Shown in pieces: positions 25,070-35,141 of a stretch of 64,000 nucleotides of DNA. The first letter of the stretch is position 1, and every line of letters starts with the position of its first letter. Origin of the DNA: Enoplolaimus lenunculus (Eukaryota > Nematoda > Enoplea > Enoplida > Thoracostomopsidae); assembly GCA_030248215.1 (NCBI GenBank), contig JASANG010001555.1:151810-215809 (forward strand), read 5' to 3'. The notes below the pieces were generated by a model. It was not told the origin of the DNA, ran no database searches, and worked only from the letters and a program-made list of their open reading frames with translations. The translations under genes were made by a program, and so were the position numbers.

Positions 25070-26045
25070 CAGGTGCAGCGTGTCAGAAATGTACTTTAAA
25101 AAGACCGTTCGCTCAGTCTTACAGAAACGTCCTTGTTCTGTAGCTGCTTGGTGAAATGAGTATTGAAAGGTAAACATTGTGTTGCGCCAGGTTTTGTTCT
25201 AGCTCAAGTTATTCAAGGTTAATAAAGCCTACGGCAGCATATAAATGCAATATTTAATGCTTATTGCAGCGATATAGGTTGCTGTGCTGCTGTAGACCGG
25301 CATAAAAATTGTTAATTTCTGTGTAATGTTTAGATGTTACTTCTTCGCTGAAACTTGTAACCTTTATTTTTGATTTTTATCTTGTTTTTCATACGTTATT
25401 ATTGATTTGCGTATACTTCTTGTAAATAAACCAAAAATTTATGCAAAAATTTACTCAAAAATTGAATTTGATACTCTGTATACATTAAATACGGCACCAA
25501 CTGCAAATTACTCCTTTAATGATGGCAAATTAAATTAAAGGTTAATCTCTATGGTATCGTTTCTTAAAAGGGAACTTCTCCCGCTCCTGTGATCCGTACT
25601 ATTATTTGTTTCCAGGTTCAGCTATTTGAACAACACATACTTTTAGCTTATACCAGGCGTTTTCTACGGTTTAAGTATTCACTTCAGGAATATTATACAA
25701 CCGTTTTCTACGGTTTAAGTTGATTACTGTTAGGAATATATCTTTAAGACTTGAGTGTAGTGCTACGAATAGGTAGCATTATACTTTGAGTAAAGAATCA
25801 AATTCTGTACTTAGCTTCATTTTTGGTACAGAAATCATCTACGCGATCTAACCAGGGTAGTTGACGTTTGTTTATGAACTAATTAGTAATTTCGGACCAT
25901 GATCTGTTAAAGGATTCTATTACAGAAATAAGATTCCTACTAGTCAGGCCCAAAATGAAGACCCCGAACTCTTAGTACCTCCACCCGCCCATTTCGGGTC
26001 AGTAGGTTCTCAACCGCGAAATTCTGGATCCGTCGCTGTATCAAA
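25070..26045. other. gene-free stretch
   Basis: AT-rich. Near 26020-26035 it ends in a hAT-like tip (CTGGATCCGTCGCTG) related to other GGATCCGCCACTG ends in the window. Confidence 0.45.
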
Positions 26046-26294
26046 CACGGTGCAACCGGAATTCCGGTTCCGGTAGAGAAATCCAATATTTTTCACTATC
26101 CGACTAAGGTTTTGGCGTTGTAACTGGTATGTTTACAGCATTAAAAGCGATAAAATAGCATTAAAAATGAATTTTTAGGAAACAAGTATTTTTATTTTCC
26201 GGTTCCGGGTTCCGGTATTTTTTTAACTTTCCGGTTCCGGTATTTTTTTTAACTCCGGCTCCGGTTCGGTATTTTATAATTCCGTTGCACTCTG
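26046..26294 (+). mobile_element. hAT MITE (CCGGAA family), internally shortened
   Basis: Begins CACGGTGCAACCGGAATTCC and ends TTCCGTTGCACTCTG. It keeps both CCGGTT-rich zones of the 11593 copy but lacks about 170 bp of the middle. A clear flanking 8-bp duplication was not found. Confidence 0.75.
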
Positions 26295-26472
26295 CAAAAC
26301 ATTATCAAAAGTTGTTAAGAAATAAAATTTAAAACTGTCAAAATTGAAGTTCTGATAAGAATTTTTGTTTTAAATTTCAACAAATGGTAAATCCTCTCAA
26401 ACTGGTGTGGTTTAGACGAATGAGTTCAATACAGACCGATATAAACACGGTGTATGTGACACGCAAGGGCGT

Positions 26473-29400
26473 ATGGCTAATATTTCAAATGTTGGACGTA
26501 TGATACAAAAAATCGGGGAAAAATTAGGTGGCGCGCAGAAAACAAGCTACGATGCTAGTTTTGACGCTCAGGTTAGAACTATTCAGTTTGGGGCCCAGTG
26601 TTGCTTGGAATCAGCAGTACAATGATGTTTTATGTTGTCGTTTCGATGTATTTGAATTTGACTGACGATATTCCGAGAAGAAAAATTGTTCCGAGTTTCG
26701 TACTTTAGTTTTTTCTCACGCTAGCATTGTAGGAGTGCCACCCCCAAGCCTACACTTTATACTAAAAGCGCCAAGGACACTATCACAGGCACTTCAATTT
26801 AGGTACTTTACTCTAATTTAAGAGCTGTTAAGTGTAGGGGCGGAACAGTATTATAAGCATATTCCTAAACCTAAGCCTAAGGCTAAGCCCTAGATTTAGC
26901 CCAAGGGTCGTTTGGTACTTAACCTGTGTTAAAACTAAAGCCTATTTTTAAAGCCTAAGCCAAAGCCTGTGCCATTTACTGTCTAATCTATGCTTAACCA
27001 AAGCCTAAGCCTGCTCCAAAAGCCTAAACCTAAGCCTATGCCTAAACCCAAACCAAATCCTAAACCAAAGCCTAAGATTTAGCCTGATGATCATTTACGA
27101 TTTCATCTATGTTTTACCAACTGAACACGACACTAGCTTCTACGCCGCTTCGTGAATCGAGTATAAAGCGCAAAGTCTGCATCAACCAATAAACTGCCAA
27201 GATGAAACAATAATGAATATTTGTAATGCCTCTTTAGTTTGAATCATTACAGATCCGAGCTGCTGAAGTCACTAAAGAACATGTGGAAAAATTAATCGAA
27301 AAACTTGAGTTGGTACTTCAACCAGATCCTGCAGTGCGAGTAGAGGCGCTTTGTCCAGAAGGCACGACTAAATTGGAAGATTTTGCTTCTGTATGCTTGC
27401 GGGTTAATTGTTAGTCAAAGTATAAAAAATTTGGCCTAAAATGCAGTTAACATTATGGTTTTGGCTAAAGCACTACCTTATATCCAGTTTGAATTACTCT
27501 GAAACTCTGTTTTCTACCATTCTGTAGAGTGAAACTTTCTCTTGATCAAATAAGCAGGGTTTGGCACCGGAAAAACTAACGGAAAACACGGTACGAGTTT
27601 CGTTGAATTGCCAGACGCACTGATTTACTGAATTTTGTAATACCTACCTGTTTGATTGAATATACCTGATGTTTGTCACAAAGGGTTAAAGTGATTTCTG
27701 TACATATATATTTTAATTAGGTTGTTTTGATTTGCTTCAGTATTCCCAACTGTGTAACACGTTAATTTTGAACTACACATCTGATTTCCGTGTGACAATA
27801 AACCTATAAATCATGCCAGCAGATTTTTTTGTCCAACTCAGATCCACAAATTTCTAACTAGTTGGCTGGAACACAGATGCCGTTTTTGGACTTAGACATC
27901 TGACCTTTTGAAGTATGCACGCTATGCTTATCATGGTGTTATAAAATGCTGATGTCGGTATCACTTGAAATTAACTTTATCTCGAGTGTGAACATATTAG
28001 CGTAAAACGAAAAGACAATTTCACGAGTTCGGATATCTTTAAACACACCATTCACGTTTCAAACGTCGTTTTTTAAATTTTGTAAGCTGAGAAAATAAAT
28101 GAATCGCTAGTGTAGAAAAACGTTATTAATATTAAAACCAATGTTACTTTAAGGGGCGTAACAGTAGATTAAGCGCATTCCTAAGCCTAAGCCTAAGACT
28201 AAGCGTTGTTAGAATGTATTCCTGAGCCTAAGCCTAAGCCAAAAATGGAATCGAATCCAAACTTACTTTGATACACCCACCAAAAACCTGGACGGCCCTT
28301 AAAGTAACGTGCCAATATTAACGTAAAGGCTTTGTAACGTTTGCCAAAATGCTATTTTAGCATCAATACATACGGATATTTCAAAATGCGACAAGCATTT
28401 TTATATTTGACAAGATTCATTTAGCTAGCTTTGATGTAAGAATTGTGATTGAAACTGTAACTTCGCGGTGATATTAACTAAATCACAGCTTAACCCTTTC
28501 TCACATGAATATTTTCTATTTCCCCTGACACCTACTTTTATGCTAGATTTCGAACTCCAGTGACTGGAGTGGGACGCGTATACCATCACCACTCAGTTAT
28601 AGGAGCTTGACGCTCGAGCCCGAGGTGGCTCTCACGTCTTGTGGTGATTTAGTACTATGTATACGTGTTGCAATTGTTAAACACGGTGCGATATATATTA
28701 TTTAACGTATATACACTGCGCTGAGTTGCCTATAGGCAACTCAATGTGAGAAGTGGTTAAATCAGTTATAATATTATTGCGTTTGACGGTAAACCAATGA
28801 AAATTTAGAAAGAAGCATGAACCAATGAAATTTGACACAACATTTTCAGCTTTGCACATCCATGTCAACCAAACTGAGCGACGCTACACAATTGAGCGTG
28901 TCACTGCAACACTTATCGGATGGAGAAATGAAACTGGCCAGCGAAGATCGTAGTTTTATTCGCAAAACTGAATATTATGTTTTGAAAGAACTACAACGAT
29001 TTTTGGAAGAGGAATGGAGAGCGTTAGTTGCGGTGAGAAAGTTTATAAGCTTTGCCGATGGCTGTCACCCGACTACTTTCCTAGAAACGGTCTCGGCCGT
29101 CTCGAGGACTTCGACAAAATTAGTCAGCCATGGTTGTTCAAAAATTTTGCGCCATATTAAACCACACCGTTATGTACACCTATTTGGCTTCTCAGTTTTT
29201 TCGCTCGCGAGCTTTCTTTCCCCTTATATACGGGGCCTCAGCTTATGTAGCCTCCTGTTTTTGGATTGGCTGCTGTGTCCATTGATGATACTTTGTACGG
29301 AAATCCATATCACAGACTGGGGACAGTTTTGGCTACGTAAGATTTTTGCACGGTTATGCAATGCAAACTGTCCTAATTGTTGCGTTTGTCAAGAGCTGAG

Positions 29401-30606
29401 AACTGAGTAATATGTTTTTGTGTTGTCACAGACAACTGGTAGGGTGTACAGGTTAAGCTCTTGTTCTGGTAATACCTACTTTCAACTCTGACGTCTTAAA
29501 GGGAATACTTAATTTACCGTCTTCCTGCGACCGGTTCAAGGGGCTGTTTGTTGTATCAATATTTAGGTTATTTATAATAATAGTTTTAGGAACGGAAAGT
29601 ACTGGAACAGAAAAGGCTTGACATGGACGCAGTAAAGAATGCAATACGTAACGCACGCAAAAGAGATGATGTCGAGCGACTCGAATTTAAACTGAAAGAT
29701 ACAACCGCTGCGTTTGAAACGCAGGTACTGAACCAACTTTTATTGGTGATTTAATGTGCGTTATCGGCCAATGTAAGATTAGGGACGGAATGTTTTTCTA
29801 TTTGACTGCCGCAAATTAAGCTTAAGCTTTAGATGGACTTTTTGCTTGGGCTCAGGCTTAGGTGTAAAAGCTCATTGTAATGCGTAGGCTGAGGCGCAGG
29901 CTTAGGAATATCTTTAATCTACTGTTTACGGCCCTGTTCGGGCTGCGTTATCTATGAAACTATCGGAAACTTTCGAAAATGGTTGTGGAAGTGAACAAGA
30001 GCTAAAAAAGGCCATAAGGGACACTAATTTTGATGTTTGAAATTTGAAACGTTCAAACTTCTTCTAATGCATTGAAAATTAATGTAGAAAATAGGTATGT
30101 TTAAAATGACTGCTCAAGCGTACTATACAATAAACCAGCATATCTTTCTATGCTTACATGTAAGGGCCCATGTAAAGTTCAGGGGTAGAACGTTTTATTG
30201 TGGGACTGTAATAAAGTACTTAAGTTTAATTTTTAGACTAATTTTTTTTTGCTTAGGCTTCGGTATAAAGCTCATTCTAACGTTCAAGCTTAGGCTTATT
30301 CTTAGGCTTAAGCTTGGGAATATGCTTATACTACTGTTACGGCAATATTCTATTCATGGTAATATCCACGGAAGATTTTTCTAGCACTGTTGTAAAATTG
30401 ACGCGTGCCTGTGTAGTTGCACCAGTGTTTGCATTATTTTTCAGGCTGAAGTTGTCAAAAGTCTCCTGGACAAGTTTCCTGATCATCATGAAAAAATTCG
30501 ACTACGATTGCGTGATTTTTTAAAAGCACAACTTAGTTATTATAGCAGAGGACATGAAATATTGACTTTAACGCTTAAAAATTTCTCAGCTCCTGTACCT
30601 ACGTGA
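26473..30606 (+). CDS. endophilin-like N-BAR protein without SH3 domain
   Basis: Five exons join in phase: 26473-26571, 27253-27390, 28850-29032, 29590-29724 and 30445-30606, giving 238 residues. The start (MANISNVGRM) leads into IGEKLGGAQKTSYDASF, which matches the amphipathic helix and EKVGGAEGTKLDDDF start of endophilin A. EHVEKLIEKLELVLQPDP matches WTEKIMKQTEVLLQPNP of endophilin B. ERKVLEQKRLDMDAVKNAI matches ERKLLQNKRLDLDAAKTRL, and LRDFLKAQLSYYSRGHEIL matches the final BAR helix (NDFVEAQMTYYAQCYQYML). Endophilins bend and tubulate membranes in endocytosis, mitochondrial shape and autophagy. The reading frame stops about 14 residues after the BAR domain, where family members continue to a linker and SH3 domain. 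A GT at 30592 could in principle splice onward, but no SH3 exon was recognised downstream. Introns carry several transposon copies. Confidence 0.88.
26830..27110 (+). repeat. GCCTAA-rich repeat in first endophilin intron
   Basis: Starts AGGGGCGGAACAGTATTATA followed by repeated CCTAAGCCTAA words in imperfect tandem. The header recurs at 28149 and, inverted, near 29930, 30340 and 43660. Confidence 0.7.
28141..28310 (+). mobile_element. short MITE with GCCTAA core, 170 bp
   Basis: The ends are inverted, ATGTTACTTTAAGGGGCGT and the complement of ACGTTACTTTAAGGGCCGT (17 of 19 identical). The core contains CCTAAGCCTAAGCCTAAG words. A matching left tip lies at 46804 and a matching right tip near 37545-37565. 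Confidence 0.75.
28490..28760 (+). mobile_element. piggyBac-type MITE, about 263 bp, TTAA flanks
   Basis: Between TTAA at 28490-28493 and TTAA at 28757-28760. The ends are CCCTTTCTCACAT and ATGTGAGAAGTGG, inverted repeats of each other with one mismatch. TTAA duplication plus CCC start is the piggyBac signature. No transposase is encoded. It sits in endophilin intron 2. Confidence 0.85.
29776..29940 (-). repeat. GCCTAA-type repeat, inverted, in endophilin intron 4
   Basis: AGGGACGGAATGTTTTTCTA followed by several CTTAGGC words and the inverted header ATCTACTGTTTACGGCCC. Same family as 30165-30346. Confidence 0.65.
30165..30346 (-). repeat. GCCTAA-type repeat, inverted, in endophilin intron 4
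   Basis: CCCATGTAAAGTTCAGGGG, TTAGACTAATTTTTTTT, then CTTAGGCTTATTCTTAGGC and the closing header ATGCTTATACTACTGTTACG. It lies about 100 bp before the last exon. Confidence 0.65.
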
Positions 30607-32003
30607 ATAAAAGCGTTTGTTTGTTGTTTATTAAATTGTGGGATTCGCTATACTTGCAGCACGCAACTGTCTGGCGCCGCGTTCCATGGTGATAAAATTA
30701 GCAATAATTGTTTTATGCGCGACGCCTGTCACATTCTGTCACTTCTATCATAGACACAGACGTATTTGTTTTTGCTTACTGCTCGAAACAAAGTAAAAAC
30801 GCAAATTTACAGCGTTCTGTTGAATGGATCACAGCGGTTATGGATTTCAATTTATTTCGTAGAACAGCAATTGACACTCTATATAATTTTTGTCGAGATG
30901 CTGTTGGGGGGGCAAGGCAGGATTCCCCCCATGAATCCGCCACTGGCGAACAGACTCCGTAAACTCTAATTACAGTCCATAAATGTCAATTATCCCTAAT
31001 TGTAGTGCATAAAGGACTCCAGGCCCAAATAAATTGAATTCGAAACTTTAAAGCGTACTTCAAATTTGAAAGTACATTCCGAAGTATAACCTTGCATTAT
31101 GGCTCAAGCTACTGACACAAGACAAATAAACGTTTAATTCAGCGATAGTTGCAGTACCGGAAATATTACAGTAACGAAGGATGGCGGAGTGTGGATTAAA
31201 AATAAACCAGTCGTAGTGGGACTACATTTATTGAGCGAAGCTCGAACACACGTAAGCAATTAAGGCAATATGCAAATTAGTTATTAGCTAACTATTCATT
31301 TATCGGTTTTGGAGGTTTGTAAGCAATTTTCTCAGATTCCTCGCACCCAAACACCCTTCAGCCACCCTATAATTTTTGGAATAATTTAAAAAGTCCTAAT
31401 TTTTCTTGTCAATTAAGCTAATATGCAAATTAACTCTTAGCTAACTATTCAATTATCGGTGTTGGAGGTTTGTAAACAATTTATTCAGATTCCCTCGCAC
31501 CCAATATCTTCAGTGAACCCTAAAAATTACTGAAATAATTTAAAAAGTCATAGTTTTGCCTTGTTAATTAAGCTAATATGCAAATTAGGTATTAGCTAAC
31601 TATTCAATTATCGGGTTTGGATGTTTGCAAACTATTTATTCAAATTCCATGCACCTAAAAACCCTTTAGTGCTGAAATTATATTGCTTTTAACCTTAATA
31701 ATTAGTGAAATATTGTAAAAAGTCCTAATTTAGGCTTATAACCTATACTAATATGCAAATTATCTATTAGCTAACTGCTCAATCATCGGTTTTGGAGGTT
31801 TGTAAACAGTGTACACAGATTCCTCGCACCGAAAACCCTGTAATGCTAAAATTAGATTGCTTCTAAACTGTAATAATTAGTGAAATATTGTGGAAAGTCC
31901 TAATTTAGGCTTAATTAATTATGCAAATTAGCCTGTAGCTACTAAACGGCTTGCAATTTTAAATAGGAGTCCGTACCCTTAATAAGAGTCCGTTAGCGAA
32001 CAG

Positions 32004-32366
32004 CAGTGGCAGATCCAGGATCTCAAAATGGGGGGCAAAATTTCACAGGTGCTAAACTTATTTTTGACCCACCCACAAACCACGAACTTTTGCCATAAAA
32101 TTGACTTCCTTACGTTCGTTCAATTATTTAAAGGCTCGGATTCGGAAGCCAATTCAGTTTTGAAAAAGCAAAATCCAGTCAGCTTCAGCAATATCCGTTT
32201 CTGTTTTGAATGAGTTGGAACTGCTTGCTATTTTCGGAAAATGTTTTAGCATTAGCGGTTATGGATTTCAATTTATTTCGTAGAACAGCAATTGACACTC
32301 TATATAATTTTTGTCGAGATGCTGTTGGGGGGGGCAAGGCAGGATTCCCCCATGAATCCGCCACTG
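32004..32366 (+). mobile_element. hAT MITE (CAGTGGC family), 363 bp, in array unit 1/2
   Basis: Starts CAGTGGCAGATCC and ends GGATTCCCCCATGAATCCGCCACTG's last bases (AATCCGCCACTG). A perfect 8-bp duplication GCGAACAG lies at 31996-32003 and 32367-32374. It is inserted in the TGACCC-family MITE. Its 61-codon open frame is incidental. Confidence 0.92.
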
Positions 32367-33425
32367 GCGAACAGACTCCGTAAACTCTAATTACAGTCCA
32401 TAAATGTCAATTATCCCTAATTGTAGTGCATAAAGGACTCCAGGCCCAAATAAATTGAATTCGAAACTTTAAAGCGTACTTCAAATTTGAAAGTACATTC
32501 CGAAGTATAACCATGCATTATCGCTCAAGCTACTGACACAAGACAAATAAACGTTTAATTCAGCGATAGTTGCAGTACCGGAAATATTACAGTAACGAAG
32601 GATGGCGGAGCGTGGATTAAAAATAAACCAGTCGTAGTGGGACTACATTTATTGAGCGAAGCTCGAACACACGTAAGCAATTAAGGCAATATGCAAATTA
32701 GTTATTAGCTAACTATTCATTTATCGGTTTTGGAGGTTTGTAAGCAATTTTCTCAGATTCCTCGCACCCAAACACCCTTCAGCCACCCTATAATTTTTGG
32801 AATAATTTAAAAAGTCCTAATTTTTTCTTGTCAATTAAGCTAATATGCAAATTAACTCTTAGCTAACTATTCAATTATCGGTGTTGGAGGTTTGTAAACA
32901 ATTTATTCAGATTCCCTCGCACCCAATACCTTCAGTGAACCCTAAAAATTACTGAAATAATTTAAAAAGTCATAGTTTTGCCTTGTTAATTAAGCTAATA
33001 TGCAAATTAGGTATTAGCTAACTATTCAATTATCGGTTTTGGATGTTTGCAAACTATTTATTCAAATTCCATGCACCTAAAAACCCTTTAGTGCTGAAAC
33101 TATATTGCTTTTAACCTTAATAATTAGTGAAATATTGTAAAAAGTCCTAATTTAGGCTTATAACCTATACTAATATGCAAATTATCTATTAGCTAACTGC
33201 TCAATCATCGGTTTTGGAGGTTTGTAAACAGTGTACACAGATTCCTCGCACCCAAAACCCTGTAATGCTAAAATTAGATTGCTTCTAAACTGTAATAATT
33301 AGTGAAATATTATGGAAAGTCCTAATTTAGGCTTAATTAATTATGCAAATTAGCCTGTAGCTACTAAACGGCTTGCAATTTTAAATAGGAGTCCGTACCC
33401 TTAATAAGAGTCCGTTAGCGAACAG

Positions 33426-33787
33426 CAGTGGCAGATCCAGGATCTCAAAATGGGGGGCAAAATTTCACAGGTACTAAACTTATTTTTGACCCACCCACAA
33501 ACCACGAACTTTTGCCATAAAATTGACTTCCTTACGTTCGTTCAATTATTTAAAGGCTCGGATTCGGAAGCCAATTCAGTTTTGAAAAAGCAAAATCCAG
33601 TCAGCTTCAGCAATATCCGTTTCTGTTTTGAATGAGTTGGAACTGCTTGCTATTTTCGGAAAATGTTTTAGCATTAGCGGTTATGGATTTCAATTTATTT
33701 CGTAGAACAGCAATTGACACTCTATATAATTTTTGTCGAGATGCTGTTGGGGGGGCAAGGCAGGATTCCCCCATGAATCCGCCACTG
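33426..33787 (+). mobile_element. hAT MITE (CAGTGGC family), second copy in array
   Basis: Same element as 32004-32366, with the same GCGAACAG flanks, copied by the tandem amplification rather than by new transposition. A third, 5'-cut copy opens the array at 30833-30945. Confidence 0.9.
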
Positions 33788-34052
33788 GCGAACAGACTCC
33801 GTAAACTCTAATTACAGTCCATAAATGTCAATTATCCCTAATTGTAGTGCATAAAGGACTACAGGCCCAAATAAATTGAATTCGAAACTTTAAAGCGTAC
33901 TTCAAATTTGAAAGTACATTCCGAAGTATAACCTTGCATTATCGCTCAAGCTACTGACACAAGACAAATAAACGTTTAATTCAGCGATAGTTGCAGTACC
34001 GGAAATATTACAGTAACGAAGGATGGCGGAGCGTGGATTAAAAATAAACCAG

Positions 34053-35056
34053 TCGTAGTGGGACTACATTTATTGAGCGAAGCTCGAACACACGTAAGCA
34101 ATTAAGGCAATATGCAAATTAGTTATTAGCTAACCATTCATTTATCGGTTTTGGAGGTTTGTAAGCAATTTTCTCAGATTCCTCGCACCCAAACACCCTT
34201 CAGCCACCCTATAATTTTTGGAATAATTTAAAAAGTCCTAATTTTGTCTTGTCAATTAAGCTAATATGCAAATTAACTCTTAGCTAACTATTCAATTATC
34301 GGTGTTGGAGGTTTGTAAACTATTTATTCAGATTCCACGCACCCAAAAACCTTCAGTGAACCCTAAAAATTATTGAAATAATTTAAAGTCATAGTTTTGA
34401 AAAAGGATGCAAGGTCGTACTGGGGATCGAACCCAGAATCTCCTGCTCCGTAGGCAGGCGCCTTATCCTTGCCTTGTTAATTAAGCTAATATGCAAATTA
34501 GGTATTAGCTAACTATTCAATTATCGGTTTTGGATGTTTGCAAACTATTTATTCAAATTCCATGCACCTAAAAACCCTTTAGTGCTGAAATTATATTGCT
34601 TTTAACCTTAATAATTAGTGAAATATTGTAAAAAGTCCTAATTTAGGCTTATAACCTATACTAATATGCAAATTATCTATTAGCTAACTGCTCAATCATC
34701 GGTTTTGGAGGTTTGTAAACAGTGTACGCAGATTCCTCGCACCCAAAACCCTGTAATTCTAAAATTAGATTGCTTCTAACTGTAATAATTAGTGAAATAT
34801 TATGGAAACTCCTAATTTAGGCTTAATTAATTATGCAAATTAGCCTGTAGCTACTAAACGGCTTGCAATTTTAAAACCCCAATGCGAGGTTAACACTCCA
34901 GGATAATTAGCTTTCAAACAAAAAAGTTTACCAAAATCGGTTCAGCCGTTCCTGAGATTCTTTTCGGACGGACAGACGGACGGACGGACATCCACCTTTC
35001 GACCCCCAAGTACAAAACATAAAACGCTTCGCGAAACTCCGAGCTTCGCTCAATAA
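34053..35056 (+). mobile_element. GAGCGAAGCTCG element with its original right end
   Basis: Opens with a CGTAGTGGGACTAC hairpin and TTATTGAGCGAAGCTCG and closes with CCGAGCTTCGCTCAATAA. AGTCGTA is present on both sides (34051-34057, 35058-35064), either a 7-bp target duplication or part of the end. Internal tandem units contain AATATGCAAATTA and TATCGGTTTTGGAGGTTTG. It is the opposite-strand relative of 12887-14137. Confidence 0.75.
34400..34470 (-). pseudogene. 5'-truncated tRNA-Arg(ACG) precursor fragment inserted in array
   Basis: Found only in the third array unit. On the minus strand it reads GGATAAGGCG (end of the D arm), an anticodon arm CCTGC-CTACGGA-GCAGG with anticodon ACG, a perfect T arm CTGGG-TTCGATC-CCCAG, the acceptor strand TACGACC, then the trailer TTGCATCC and TTTTT, a Pol III terminator. 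The first 15 or so nucleotides of the tRNA are missing. Flanking sequence shows at most a 2-bp duplication (CA). Confidence 0.85.
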
Positions 35057-35141
35057 GAGTCGTAACCGAATAACGGGGGGGTAGCCTCTGGAGAGGCCAA
35101 ATAAATATCAGCTCCCCCCTCTTATTTTGGTCACTACAGTA

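Larger units (their letters stand above)
30833..35141 (+). repeat. tandem array (2 full + 1 partial unit) of nested transposons
   Basis: Units start at about 30833, 32254 and 33676, with a period of 1,421-1,422 bp and under about 1% difference between units. Each unit runs: 3' part of a hAT MITE, middle of a TGACCC-family MITE, a GAGCGAAGCTCG element inserted in it, then a jump back to the left part of the same TGACCC MITE and the 5' part of the hAT MITE. The third unit does not jump back. It continues through the real right end of the GAGCGAAGCTCG element (to 35056) and then the right end of the TGACCC MITE (35057-35141, ending TCACTACAGTA). No gene lies within. Confidence 0.9.

Noticed and set aside
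26830-27110. True telomere or interstitial telomeric array
   Set aside because: The hexamers are imperfect, short and part of a dispersed family with a common header; not a chromosome end.
28832-29410. 192-codon frame read straight through
   Set aside because: Only 28850-29032 is coding (BAR helix exon). The remainder is intron beyond a GT donor at 29033, where similarity stops and the next helix continues in the exon at 29590.
32028-32213. 61-codon frame repeated at 33450-33635
   Set aside because: Carried by the tandem-array copies of the CAGTGGC hAT MITE; not a gene.
30833-35056. CRISPR-like appearance of regularly spaced repeats
   Set aside because: Internal units are 150-170 bp, diverged, without short uniform spacers, in an animal genome; it is a minisatellite inside transposons.
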